DNA from: Oscillospiraceae bacterium | GTDB taxonomy: Bacteria > Bacillota > Clostridia > Oscillospirales > Ruminococcaceae | Assembly: GCA_003453215.1 (NCBI GenBank) | Contig: DMMB01000014.1 | Span: 1 to 24,615 of the forward strand | Direction: 5' to 3' | Length of the DNA stretch: 24,615 bases | Part shown: positions 6,663 through 14,883 of the stretch, piece by piece | Numbering within the stretch: position 1 is the first letter of the stretch | Layout: each line of letters starts with the position of its first letter | Made by a program: the position numbers and the translations under genes | Notes under the pieces: model-generated | What the model saw: the letters and a program-made list of their open reading frames with translations, nothing else | Databases searched by the model: none | Told to the model about the DNA's origin: nothing

Positions 6663-7493
6663 TTACAGCTTCAATAGCCGCTTGGCGTTTCCGCCCATAA
6701 TGGAAGCAATCGCTTCCGGCGAAAGCGGCAGTTCCCCCAGCAGGTCGGCGTTATGGCCAATATCTACGCTGGGCCAATCGGTGCCAAACAAGAATTTATT
6801 GGCCAGCCGCGGCAGATGGGGAAAGTATTCCAGCAGCTTTTGCGGCGGTAGCCCGGCAATATCGATGTACACATTTTTGTGCAGCTTGGCCAGGGTCATA
6901 GCGGTTTGATACCAGCAGTCCCGTCCGCCGTGGCTCATCACAATGGTAAGCTCCGGAAAATCCACCGCAATATCATCGTAATAAATGGGATCCCCGTATT
7001 TCAGCCGGGAGCCTTTAAAAACCGAAATCCCAGTATGGAACATCACCGGCAGCCCCAGCTCCTCGGCCGTTTGGTACAGTGGGTACATCATAGGGTCGTT
7101 GGGATAGAAAAAGTTATAGGTGGGGTACAGCTTTACCCCCTTAAAACCGGCGGCAGCCAGTTCCCGCAGCTGCCCGGCCATATCGGTGGTATGCAGCGGA
7201 TCAAAGCTGCAAAAAGGAATCAATTCCGGGTGCCCGGCACAAAAATTTGCCACCTTTTCGTTGCTTACCACACCGCTTACCGGGTTGTTTTCCGCCAGCA
7301 GCACTGCATAGTCTACGCCTTTTTTATACAGCATGGCACACAGCGATTCCGGCCGGGCAAAATAATCACACAGCCCGCGGTAGGATTCTTTGCTGGGGTA
7401 TACCGTCAAAAACCACTCCATGGTGGATTCGGGCAGCCCTTCGTACCGGGGCAGATGGGTATGAAAATCAATCAACAGGTTTCCGTTGCGCAT
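6663..7493 (-). CDS. Amidohydrolase family protein (metal-dependent, TIM-barrel)
   Basis: A 276-residue protein of the amidohydrolase-2 type. The first strand carries DFHTHLP at residues 9-15 (H11 and H13, the metal-binding H-x-H). Later come FHTGI (metal/catalytic His), VMSHGGRDCW and FGTDWPS with the conserved Asp near the C-terminus. Members hydrolyse or decarboxylate small cyclic or carboxylated compounds; the substrate here is unknown. ATG 7493 is chosen because an AAAGGA sequence stands 9 nt upstream; the earlier in-frame ATGs at 7502 and 7520 have none at a useful distance. It lies between two terminators, so it appears to be transcribed alone. Confidence 0.85.
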   Translation of the reverse strand: MRNGNLLIDFHTHLPRYEGLPESTMEWFLTVYPSKESYRGLCDYFARPESLCAMLYKKGVDYAVLLAENNPVSGVVSNEKVANFCAGHPELIPFCSFDPLHTTDMAGQLRELAAAGFKGVKLYPTYNFFYPNDPMMYPLYQTAEELGLPVMFHTGISVFKGSRLKYGDPIYYDDIAVDFPELTIVMSHGGRDCWYQTAMTLAKLHKNVYIDIAGLPPQKLLEYFPHLPRLANKFLFGTDWPSVDIGHNADLLGELPLSPEAIASIMGGNAKRLLKL

Positions 7494-7563
7494 GGGGATC
7501 ATTCCTTTCTTCCTTGTCATTATGGCACACATTTTCCCGTTTGACAATGCGCCTTTCCTGCTC

Positions 7564-7603
7564 AAAAAATACCGCAAGGAGGTATCTCCCTGCGGTATTT
7601 TTT
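7564..7603. terminator. Terminator of the ABC transporter operon
   Basis: AAAAAATACCGCA (7564-7576) pairs with TGCGGTATTTTTT (7591-7603), with an inner GGAG/CTCC stem around GTAT. On the minus strand it follows the permease stop at once and ends in a T-tract. It is near symmetrical, so may act both ways. Confidence 0.88.
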
Positions 7604-7609
7604 ATGGTG

Positions 7610-10600
7610 TCAGTCTACCGATTTCATCGATTCCACCATATTGATTTTTTTCAGCCGGTAATGCATGGCCCAGTTCACCAGGAAGGAGAACAGGAAAGTA
7701 ATCAGTGTCGCCATCAAAAAGCTCGGCCAGTAGATGTTCCGCCCGAACATAATGGAATCCACTTCGGCGGTCGAAACCACAAATCGGGTTAATGCTGTTC
7801 CCAGCAGCAGTCCCAGTCCGGTGCCCAGTATCGTCAGGATCACACTTTCGCGGTAAATGTAGGCCGAAACCTCACTGTCGTAAAATCCCAGTACCTTTAG
7901 AGTTGCAATTTCTCTGGTTCGCTCGGTAATATTGATATTGGAAAGGTTATACTGCACCACGAAGGCCAAAAGCCCCGCCGAAACGATAAGCACCGCCACG
8001 ACATAGCCCAGGTTATCGGTAATATTCATATACTGCGCCAGCAGTTCCGCATCGCTGGAAACCATCTGTACCGTACCGCCTGCCAGCAGCTTTTCGCTGG
8101 TTGCGGCCCAGTCATCCCGATCCTCCAGGTCTACAATGACAGCGTTATATTCCGGCGCTTTGCCGAAGATCTCCTCGTAGTACTCCGCGGAAATATAAAC
8201 AAAGTGCGAGGCGTAGTTTTCGCTTACGCCGGCGATCTCCAGTGCGTAGGTTCGGTTGTCACTGTCCCGCAGGGTCAGGGTGTCACCCGCTTTCAGTCCC
8301 AGCATAGTCCCCAGCTTTTCGGTAATGATAGCCCCCTCCTTTTCGGGGGTCAATACCCTGCGGCTCACTCGCTCCTGCAGGCTTACAAAATCCGTCAGCC
8401 GGGTATAATCCTCGGAAACGGTCAGGTTCACCTCATAGCTGTGTTTTGCGCCCACTGCTGTGATGGTTGCGCGGTACTGCGGCATCCATTCTTTTATGTT
8501 GGAGTCGCTTTCTAACTGGGCAAAGAGTGCTTGCTCTTCGGCTTTGTCTTCGGCGGAATAGCCGGCCAGCAAATCGTACCGGAATACCTGTTGGAACTGG
8601 TTTGTTACAATATCGGAAATGGCATCCTGCAGGCCATAGCCGGTCAGCACCAGGGCGGCGCAGCCCGCAATCCCTACGATGGTCATCAGCACCCGTTTTT
8701 TGTAGCGGAACAGGTTGCGCACCGTTACCTTATGGCTGAAGGAAAGTCGGCGCCAGATAAACGGCACCTTTTCCAGCAGTACACGCTGCCCGGCGGGGGG
8801 CGCTTTGGGCCGCATAATATTGGCCGGCATTTCGCTCAGAACTCCGCGGCACACGCTGCAGGTTACCAAGGTGACACATCCCAGCGCCACTACTACACAG
8901 ATGGCAGCCACGCCCCAATGGAAGGGGGCTTCCACTGGCGGCAGATCGTACATGATGCAGTAGGCATCGTAAATGACGGTGGGGAACAGCTTAAAGCCCA
9001 CAGCAAGCCCCAATCCACTGCCCAGTACCGTTGCACTCAGCGAATAAATCAGATACTTCTTCTGAATTTCCCGGTCGGTATAGCCCAGCGCTTTCAGCGT
9101 GCCGATTTCGGTACGCTGTTCTTCTACCATACGGGCCATGGTGGTCAGGCACACCAGGGCCGCCACCGCCAGGAAGAATACCGGGAAGATGGTAGAAATG
9201 TTGTCGATTCTTGCGGCGTCATCACCAAATTCACCCACGCCCAGCGCCAGGTCTTTGCGGGTATACAGGTACCACTCCGCCGGCGAGAGCTTTTCCAGCA
9301 TTTCTTCGGAATCGGCCAGCTGCAGTTTGCCGCGGTTCAGTTCTTCCTTGCCGTCAGCAATTTTCTGCCGGGCATCGGCGCTCTTTTCTTCAAATTCCTT
9401 TTCTCCGTCCGCCAGCTTTAACCGGGCGTCGGCCAGCTCCTTCTCTCCGTCAGAAAGCTTCTTTTCGGCCTTTTCCAGCTCTGCCTTATAGGTATCCAGC
9501 TGTTTGCGGCTTTGCTCCAGTTCGGCTTTCCCGCTTTCGTACTGGCCGGCTGCACTGGTTATTTGCTTTTCCATGGAGGAAAAGTAGTCATTTACGGCAG
9601 TGCGGGTGGCGGCTACGGTGGCCGGGGTTACATTGCCATCGGCATCATACAGCTTATCGCCCAGGTTCAGCTTTTTCCCGTTGGCGTCGGTCAGCTCGTT
9701 CAATGTGGGGGCCAGGGTATCGGCCAAAATAGGTAGCAGCACCGAATTTTCCGGCAGATTTTCCATTCGCCCCATAATGGCATTGATCTGCGCTTTTCCG
9801 GCGGCCAGCTGTGCTTTGGCAGCATCTACGGCCGTCATCTGCAGTTTGGCGGCCTCCAGCTGCTGCTTGCCTTCTTCATACTGCTGCTCGTATTTTTCAT
9901 ATTGGGCTTTTTGCTTTTCCAGTTCAGCCCGTCCGTCCTCCAGCTCCTTTTCGCCGTCCTCTATTTGCTTGCGGGCATTGGCCAGCTCATTGGCGGCATC
10001 GGTCAGCTGTTGTTCGGCATCGGCCAGCTGTGCTTCGGCATCCGCTATCTTCTCCTGCGCTTCCGGGATTTTTTCATTCAGATAGTCCGCCATCTCCTGC
10101 ATTCGCAGCTCTCCGCGGGCTTCGCCCACCGGTTCCAGTGCCGTTTTCAGCGCTGCAGCCAGATTGTCATATTCTTCGGTATAGCAGTTCAGGTCGCCGG
10201 AACCCTCTGCCGTTACGTACAGTTCAGTGTAGTATTCTGCAGTAAAGTTTTCCTCCGGGACATACAGGTAGGCATCCAGCGAACCATCTCCTACAGTGGT
10301 GCTGCCGCGGCGGGTCATATCCAGATACATGGGGGAGTTTACAATTCCCACAATGGTATATTCGGTGTTTTCCAGGGAATTTTCCAGATCATCCAGCGGA
10401 TCGGCACTGCCCAAGGAAATGGTCTGCCCCAGTTCAAAGTGATACTTATACTGGATTTTTTCATCAACCACGCATTCGTTGGCGGTCTGCGGCAGGCGCC
10501 CTGTCAAAACCCGCAGCCGATTCATGGTTTGGGAACTTTCCGGATCTTGGGGTAGGGAAAGTACCCGGGTCAGGAAGTTATCCTGGCACAGGGTCAGGCA

Positions 10601-10876
10601 GTCTACATATTTTCCGGCGTAGACTTGTTTTACACCCGCTACCGCCTCCACCGCCTCCACATCATTTTGGCTAAAGCCCAGGGTGGAAAGCACTTTGATA
10701 TCCATGGCATTATAATCGGTATAATAGTCGCTGGCGGTGTTTCTCATATCATCGCCGGTGGCCCGCACCCCTGCAAAAAAACCGACGCCCAGTGCTACAA
10801 TCAGCAGAATGGAACAAAAACGGTTCAGCGTTTTGCGCATGGTCCGCAGTGTATCTTTCCGGAATGCCTCTGTCAT
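7610..10876 (-). CDS. ABC transporter permease, FtsX/MacB-like, with long coiled-coil ectodomain
   Basis: A 1088-residue membrane protein. TM1 is at about 17-38 (FCSILLIVALGVGFFAGV). A large extracellular region follows, in which two heptad-rich blocks, about 267-365 and 428-529, consist of repeats such as ADAEAQLADAEQQL and GEKELADARLKLADGEKE: long antiparallel coiled coil. Then come TM2-4 (about 565-680), TM5 (about 732), a second extracellular domain, and TM6-8 (about 960-1070), the two FtsX-type four-helix units. This is the layout of Firmicutes MacB-superfamily permeases that move lipids, peptides or envelope components, or transmit force rather than transport. AGGAGGGAG is 4-6 nt before ATG 10876. 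It follows its ATPase by 70 nt. The coiled coil suggests a reach into the cell wall; no substrate is known. Confidence 0.9.
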   Translation of the reverse strand: MTEAFRKDTLRTMRKTLNRFCSILLIVALGVGFFAGVRATGDDMRNTASDYYTDYNAMDIKVLSTLGFSQNDVEAVEAVAGVKQVYAGKYVDCLTLCQDNFLTRVLSLPQDPESSQTMNRLRVLTGRLPQTANECVVDEKIQYKYHFELGQTISLGSADPLDDLENSLENTEYTIVGIVNSPMYLDMTRRGSTTVGDGSLDAYLYVPEENFTAEYYTELYVTAEGSGDLNCYTEEYDNLAAALKTALEPVGEARGELRMQEMADYLNEKIPEAQEKIADAEAQLADAEQQLTDAANELANARKQIEDGEKELEDGRAELEKQKAQYEKYEQQYEEGKQQLEAAKLQMTAVDAAKAQLAAGKAQINAIMGRMENLPENSVLLPILADTLAPTLNELTDANGKKLNLGDKLYDADGNVTPATVAATRTAVNDYFSSMEKQITSAAGQYESGKAELEQSRKQLDTYKAELEKAEKKLSDGEKELADARLKLADGEKEFEEKSADARQKIADGKEELNRGKLQLADSEEMLEKLSPAEWYLYTRKDLALGVGEFGDDAARIDNISTIFPVFFLAVAALVCLTTMARMVEEQRTEIGTLKALGYTDREIQKKYLIYSLSATVLGSGLGLAVGFKLFPTVIYDAYCIMYDLPPVEAPFHWGVAAICVVVALGCVTLVTCSVCRGVLSEMPANIMRPKAPPAGQRVLLEKVPFIWRRLSFSHKVTVRNLFRYKKRVLMTIVGIAGCAALVLTGYGLQDAISDIVTNQFQQVFRYDLLAGYSAEDKAEEQALFAQLESDSNIKEWMPQYRATITAVGAKHSYEVNLTVSEDYTRLTDFVSLQERVSRRVLTPEKEGAIITEKLGTMLGLKAGDTLTLRDSDNRTYALEIAGVSENYASHFVYISAEYYEEIFGKAPEYNAVIVDLEDRDDWAATSEKLLAGGTVQMVSSDAELLAQYMNITDNLGYVVAVLIVSAGLLAFVVQYNLSNINITERTREIATLKVLGFYDSEVSAYIYRESVILTILGTGLGLLLGTALTRFVVSTAEVDSIMFGRNIYWPSFLMATLITFLFSFLVNWAMHYRLKKINMVESMKSVD

Positions 10877-10946
10877 GCTCTCCCTCCTTTCTGTGCTCTG
10901 CCCCTATCCGGCGCGGAGCCAAAAATATCACCATTTGCTTTATGAA

Positions 10947-11648
10947 TCACCACTCTATTGTGGCAATATCGGCAGGATGGGGATTGTAAATATTGCTCGC
11001 CACTTTGCTGTTCCGGATGGTAATAACCCGATCGGCCATCGGGGTGATGGCGGTATTGTGTGTGACAACAATGACCGTCATACCGCCCTCCCGGCAGGCA
11101 CTTTGCAGCAGCGAAAGAATTTGTTTGCCGGTATTGTAGTCCAAAGCACCGGTGGGCTCATCGCACAGCAGCAGCTTGGGACGCTTAGCCAGTGCCCGCG
11201 CAATGGAAACACGCTGCTGCTCACCGCCGGAAAGCTGTGCCGGAAAGTTATCCAGCCGGTGCCCCAACCCAACGGCCTCCAGCGCTTCTGCCGCGGGGAT
11301 AGGATCATTGCAGATCTGCGCGGCCAATTCTACATTTTCCAGTGCTGTCAGGTTCTGCACCAGGTTATAGAATTGGAATACAAAGCCAATATCATGCCGC
11401 CGGTAGCCAATCAGCTGTTTGGGGGTGTACTGCACAATGTCATTTCCATCCACCAGTACCTGTCCTTCATCGGCGGTATCCATTCCGCCCAGGATGTTCA
11501 GCACAGTGGTTTTACCGGCGCCGGAAGGCCCCACAATAATGGCAAATTCCCCTTTTTCTATGGTAAAGTTGATGCCGTCGCTGGCCACTGTTACAATCTC
11601 ACCGGTGCGGTAGCGCTTATATACATCTTTCATTTCCACAAATGCCAT
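10947..11648 (-). CDS. ABC transporter ATP-binding protein, MacB/LolD type
   Basis: A 233-residue ATPase that powers the permease encoded directly downstream. Walker A is at 40-48 (GPSGAGKTT), the Q-loop is in GFVFQFYNLVQNLTALENVE, the signature is LSGGEQQRVSIARAL, and Walker B is LLLCDEPTGALD with the D-loop, followed by VIVVTHNTAI (H-switch). The N-x-L-P/T-ALENVELA and DEPTGALD wording is typical of the MacB/LolD/FtsE group. It starts at ATG 11648 with GAGGG about 8 nt upstream. A TATAAT box on the minus strand (11713-11708) upstream may be its -10, but no good -35 is visible. Divergent from birA. Confidence 0.93.
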   Translation of the reverse strand: MAFVEMKDVYKRYRTGEIVTVASDGINFTIEKGEFAIIVGPSGAGKTTVLNILGGMDTADEGQVLVDGNDIVQYTPKQLIGYRRHDIGFVFQFYNLVQNLTALENVELAAQICNDPIPAAEALEAVGLGHRLDNFPAQLSGGEQQRVSIARALAKRPKLLLCDEPTGALDYNTGKQILSLLQSACREGGMTVIVVTHNTAITPMADRVITIRNSKVASNIYNPHPADIATIEW

Positions 11649-11828
11649 AGTGCTGCCCTCTTTCTCTCTTCCGGCTGCATTTTTGGTTGCCTTTTTGGCC
11701 GGATTGAATTATACTGATTTTATCACTTTTTATCCGGAAAATTCAACTGCCCACCGGCAGTGAAATCTTTAAAACCCGCAATTTAACGGAAAGTTTACAT
11801 TCCGTCCGCAAAAGGGAGGAACTTCATC

Positions 11829-12833
11829 ATGGCAAAAAGAGATTTGGCAGCCGAACTGCTGCGGGAGCTGGGGCAAAATCGCACCCAGTACCACTCGGGC
11901 GAAGAACTGAGCGCCCGTCTGGGGGTCTCCCGCACCGCCGTATGGAAGGCCGCCGGCCGCCTGCGGGAACAGGGCTATGCCATTGAATCGGTTACCCGGC
12001 TGGGTTATCGTCTTACCGCTCTGCCCGATGGCATGACGCTGGATCTGCTGGAACAATATCTGCCGCAAGGCAGAGGGGAGACGGTTATCTGCTACGAAGA
12101 GACCGATTCCACCAATACCCGCGGGATGCAGCTGGCCCTGGAGGGGGCGCCTACCGGTACCGTTGTGGTGGCCGATCGCCAAACCCATGGCAACGGCCGG
12201 TTGGGCCGCAGCTTTGCTTCTCCGGCCGGGCAGGGTGTTTATCTCTCTTATCTTCTCCGCCCGGATTTCGATCCCGCAGCGCTCAGCCTGCTTACCAGCT
12301 GTGCCGGGCTTGCTGTTTGCCAGGTACTGGAGCAGGAGGGGCTTCGCCCGGCGATTAAGTGGCCCAATGACATCATACTTGATCGCCGCAAAGTCTGCGG
12401 CATTCTCACCAAACTTACCAGCGATGCCGAAAGCGGCACCATCAATGGCGCTGTGATTGGCATTGGCGTTAATGTCACCCAGCAGCGGGAAGACTTCCCA
12501 GAAGAACTGCGGGATAAAGCTATCTCGGTACGGGAAGCCGGAGCCAATGTACCCCGCGCCCGGATTGCCGCCGGATTGATTGAACAACTGGATGACCTTT
12601 TCCTTCGCCAGCATATTCTTTCCCAGCCAGCCGAAAATCTAATCGGGGAACTGACCCGCCGCAGCTGCACCATTGGCAGTCGGGTGGAGGTTATCAGCCC
12701 CACCGGCCAGTACGAGGCCATGGCGGTGGCCATCGCCCCGGATGCCGGTCTTATTGTCGAATTGCCGGATGGCACCCGCCGCACCGTTTCCAGCGGCGAA
12801 GTCAGCGTCCGCGGCCTCCTGGGCTATACTTAA
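11829..12833 (+). CDS. birA: Bifunctional biotin-protein ligase / biotin operon repressor
   Basis: It attaches biotin to acyl-carrier domains of biotin enzymes via biotinyl-AMP, and may repress biotin genes. The 334-residue length fits the two-function class. Residues 1-60 form the helix-turn-helix (SGEELSARLGVSRTAVWKAA). The ligase domain follows: EETDSTNTRG (substrate-binding strand), ADRQTHGNGRLGRSFASPAG (a GRGRRGR-type biotinyl-AMP loop, here GNGRLGR), AIKWPNDI (K-W-P-N-D, catalytic Lys region) and KVCGILTKL. The C-terminal SH3-like domain ends in GEVSVRG. GGGAGGAA precedes ATG 11829 by about 8 nt. The NUDIX gene follows after 18 nt. Confidence 0.93.
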   Translation: MAKRDLAAELLRELGQNRTQYHSGEELSARLGVSRTAVWKAAGRLREQGYAIESVTRLGYRLTALPDGMTLDLLEQYLPQGRGETVICYEETDSTNTRGMQLALEGAPTGTVVVADRQTHGNGRLGRSFASPAGQGVYLSYLLRPDFDPAALSLLTSCAGLAVCQVLEQEGLRPAIKWPNDIILDRRKVCGILTKLTSDAESGTINGAVIGIGVNVTQQREDFPEELRDKAISVREAGANVPRARIAAGLIEQLDDLFLRQHILSQPAENLIGELTRRSCTIGSRVEVISPTGQYEAMAVAIAPDAGLIVELPDGTRRTVSSGEVSVRGLLGYT

Positions 12834-12851
12834 AGCAAAGGAACTTTTCTT

Positions 12852-13316
12852 ATGTCGCACCCTACTGAGCGTTGTGAATTAACGAATCTATGTATGATTA
12901 CGGATGCCGAGGGCCATATCCTCGTGCAGGATCGTATCGATCCCGGTTGGCCGGGGATCTGCTTCCCTGGCGGCCATGTGGAACCGGGGGAATCCTTCGT
13001 GGCTTCGGTCATCCGCGAAGTGCAGGAGGAAACCGGGCTCACCATTCAGGACCCCCTTCTCTGCGGAATCAAGCAGTTCCCGCGGGAGGACGGTGCCCGC
13101 TATGTGGTGCTGCTGTTCCGCGCCACCCGCTTCACCGGTACGCTTACCTCCTCTTCGGAGGGCGAAATGCTTTGGCTGACCCGCGAGGAACTGAAAGACC
13201 GCCGCCTTACTTCCGATTTTCTCGAAATGCTCCGCGTCTTTGAGGACCCCATCCTCAGCGAGTTCTACTATTATCAGGCTCCCGGTTCCGAGGAATGGCA
13301 ATATGCTCTGTTATAA
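12852..13316 (+). CDS. NUDIX hydrolase (MutT-like)
   Basis: A 154-residue protein with a complete Nudix box at residues 41-63 (G41, E47, R55-E56, E59-E60, G62: G-x5-E-x7-R-E-x2-E-E-x-G-L). The first half, LCMITDAEGHILVQDR and GWPGICFPGGHVEPGESF, resembles 8-oxo-dGTP diphosphatases that also accept other nucleoside diphosphate derivatives. The substrate is not certain. ATG 12852 has AAAGGAA 7 nt upstream and lies 18 nt after birA, so the two are probably co-transcribed. Confidence 0.92.
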   Translation: MSHPTERCELTNLCMITDAEGHILVQDRIDPGWPGICFPGGHVEPGESFVASVIREVQEETGLTIQDPLLCGIKQFPREDGARYVVLLFRATRFTGTLTSSSEGEMLWLTREELKDRRLTSDFLEMLRVFEDPILSEFYYYQAPGSEEWQYALL

Positions 13317-13377
13317 TATTATAGGAAACCCAAAGAAAAATCCCCCGACCATATAGCCGGGTGTCCATAAGACAGTG

Positions 13378-13416
13378 AATCCTCCATATGATCACACAGC
13401 GATCATATGGAGGATT
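13378..13416. repeat. Perfect 16-bp inverted repeat (hairpin)
   Basis: AATCCTCCATATGATC at 13378-13393 is exactly complementary to 13401-13416, with a 7-nt loop ACACAGC. The downstream side (TGTTTGTGTTT) is only moderately T-rich, so it may be a terminator for the birA-NUDIX transcript or a structure left by a mobile element. Confidence 0.7.
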
Positions 13417-13464
13417 TGTTTGTGTTTACCTGGCAAGTTACAAGGGATAGACGCGTAAGCGTCG

Positions 13465-13485
13465 CAAGGGAGTGCAGCTCCCTTG
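13465..13485. repeat. Inverted repeat CAAGGGAG-N5-CTCCCTTG
   Basis: Perfect 8-bp arms (13465-13472, 13478-13485) preceded directly by another small hairpin, GACGC-GTAA-GCGTC (13450-13463). The tandem of two stems before an A-tract looks like a dispersed intergenic element. Confidence 0.5.
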
Positions 13486-13612
13486 ACAAAAAAAGCAACG
13501 TAGGACACACAATATTTACGCCAGAAGCGTATAGAAGTGCGCCCTATTCTGAATGGTATTGAAGTGGTGAGCTAGCCGGAAGTGATTGAGGAAAATTTTT
13601 CAGAATGGGACC

Positions 13613-13645
13613 TTGACTTTTAATTATAAATGATATATTATATCA
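13613..13645 (+). promoter_or_regulatory. Promoter of the Fur/PerR gene with Fur-like box
   Basis: TTGACT at 13613-13618, 17-bp spacer, TATTAT at 13636-13641. The perfect palindrome TGATATA-T-TATATCA (13631-13645, 7-1-7) sits on the -10 box. Its outer TGATA/TATCA arms match the Fur consensus TGATAAT-N-ATTATCA; the two innermost pairs differ. An 11-bp direct repeat, ATATCAATAAG, follows at 13640-13650 and 13657-13667. Autoregulation is inferred. Confidence 0.7.
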
Positions 13646-13676
13646 ATAAGAAAACAATATCAATAAGGTGAACACT

Positions 13677-14078
13677 ATGGCACGACGTAATACGATTCAA
13701 CGCTCCCTAGTCTTGGAGGCAGTGAATAGATTGCATTGCCACGCCACAGCAGATGAGGTTTATGAGGAAATCATCCAGGAGTATCCGACAATCAGCAAGG
13801 CAACCGTATATCGAAATCTGAATCTGTTATCGGAAATGGGCGAAATTCGCCGGCTTGAAATCCCGGGGAGTGCCGACCGCTTTGACCATATCAGCCGAAA
13901 CCACTGCCATGTGAAATGCAACATATGCGGACGCGTCTTTGATGTGGACATGGATTTTGTCACTGGCCTTGAGCATGGGATCCGGGATACCCATGGATTT
14001 GACTTCATCGGTTATGATATTCTCTTTCATGGTGTCTGCCCGGAATGCAAGAAACAGCAGGATTCCGTTCAGAAATAA
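13677..14078 (+). CDS. Fur family metalloregulator (PerR-like residues)
   Basis: A 133-residue regulator. The winged helix is in residues 1-60 (TISKATVYRNLNLLSEMGE is the recognition helix region), followed by a metal-binding dimerisation domain. H22, D70, H76, H78 and D89 align with the five ligands of the PerR regulatory site, including the Asp (RFD) typical of PerR, and C81/C84 plus C121/C124 form the structural zinc site. By these residues it is closest to PerR, which senses peroxide through Fe2+, but the box in its promoter looks more like a Fur site, so Fur, PerR and Zur all remain possible. ATG 13677 is preferred to GTG 13668, since AAGGTG at 13664-13669 is 7 nt before the ATG. The QueD-like gene follows 63 nt downstream. 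Confidence 0.88.
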   Translation: MARRNTIQRSLVLEAVNRLHCHATADEVYEEIIQEYPTISKATVYRNLNLLSEMGEIRRLEIPGSADRFDHISRNHCHVKCNICGRVFDVDMDFVTGLEHGIRDTHGFDFIGYDILFHGVCPECKKQQDSVQK

Positions 14079-14141
14079 ATTCCCTTCGGAAAAAGCCCGG
14101 AAACGAGCGTTTTCATATATCAATTTTTTAGGAGGATTATC

Positions 14142-14708
14142 ATGCGAAGCATTACGAAGCTAGACCTTCAGTATGCACACCGTTTTTATGGTTTCAAAGG
14201 AGAGGCTCAGTATCTGCATGGACATACCGGGGTTCTGACCATCGAAGTTGAGGACACTGTGGAGCCGGGCGTGAATATGGTCTTCCCCTGCAACGAAATC
14301 CAGAAGACGGCATGGGATGTTCTGAAGAATTTCGACCATGCTCTGATTCTGCGGGAAGACGATCCGCTGCTGCCCGCAATTCTGAAGGTCTATGAAGAGC
14401 AGGGAATCAAGGATGGCGCTCCGACCAACAAGATGAAGGGCCCCGCATTCCAGACCGAACTGGCCACAGCCTATCCTGATTGCCGTCTGGTCGTCACGAA
14501 AGAGACCATGACCGTCGAGGGCATGATCAAGATCGTCTATGAACTCCTGAAGGACAGGCTGAATATCGCCAAGCTGACTTTCACCAGTGGTGTGAATGCT
14601 GCGTCTCAGGAATACAAGCCGGAAGGTACTTTGGATCGCTGTCCCCTTTGCGGCATTGCGCTGAACGAAAAAGGCGTATGCCCGAAGTGCGGGTACAAGA
14701 AGCAATAA
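14142..14708 (+). CDS. PTPS/QueD-like protein without catalytic Cys, fused to C-terminal zinc ribbon
   Basis: 188 residues. H13 (AHRF), H26 and H28 (LHGHTG) match the zinc-binding triad of 6-pyruvoyl-tetrahydropterin synthase / 6-carboxy-tetrahydropterin synthase; D65-H66 (NFDHALIL) and E126 (TVEGM) match other active-site positions. The catalytic Cys normally a few residues before L-HGH is absent: the stretch is GEAQYLHGH, with E21 nearby, reminiscent of PTPS-III enzymes that use Glu. A long insert (about 71-112) separates the halves. C167, C170, C180 and C183 (CPLCG, CPKCG) form a zinc ribbon at the end, not part of normal QueD. A strong AGGAGG is 6 nt before ATG 14142. Downstream of the Fur-family gene and perhaps co-transcribed; a role in folate, queuosine or metal stress is guesswork. 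Confidence 0.8.
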   Translation: MRSITKLDLQYAHRFYGFKGEAQYLHGHTGVLTIEVEDTVEPGVNMVFPCNEIQKTAWDVLKNFDHALILREDDPLLPAILKVYEEQGIKDGAPTNKMKGPAFQTELATAYPDCRLVVTKETMTVEGMIKIVYELLKDRLNIAKLTFTSGVNAASQEYKPEGTLDRCPLCGIALNEKGVCPKCGYKKQ

Positions 14709-14719
14709 CTTCTATACAA

Positions 14720-14760
14720 AAAATAAAACACCCGAAGAGTCCACGGATTCTTCGGGTGTT
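14720..14760. terminator. Terminator shared by the QueD-like gene and mdcA
   Basis: AACACCCGAAGA (14727-14738) pairs with TCTTCGGGTGTT (14749-14760), and the interior also pairs (GTCC/GGAT). The T-tract (TTTTATTTTTT) lies on the minus-strand side, so it terminates best for mdcA transcription from the right; on the plus strand only TGTT follows. Confidence 0.8.
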
Positions 14761-14883
14761 CCGCTTGTATGCAGCAAGCTACTTTGGGGAAACACATGCC
14801 ATACTGTTTTATGAGCACCGCGCAATTCGGCCGGGGGATTTCCCTTTCTCTTTATTCTTTATCGCGAAAGATATAGGCGCAGC

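Larger units (their letters stand above)
13317..13676. other. Hairpin-rich non-coding block with a possible gene remnant
   Basis: This 360-bp gap contains: a perfect 16-bp stem at 13378-13416; a 5-bp stem GACGC/GCGTC at 13450-13463; an 8-bp stem CAAGGGAG/CTCCCTTG at 13465-13485 followed by seven A's; and, at about 13515-13622, a frame reading LRQKRIEVRPILNGIEVVS, stop, PEVIEENFSEWDLDF, stop, which resembles the broken C-terminal end of a lost protein of unknown family. GTGTCC (13361) and GGACAC (13503) form a short inverted pair around the hairpins. The block separates sequences of different character and may be an old insertion scar. Confidence 0.45.

Noticed and set aside
13361..13508. Miniature transposon bounded by GTGTCC/GGACAC
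   Set aside because: The terminal match is only 6 bp and no target duplication is visible, so it is mentioned only as part of the hairpin block.
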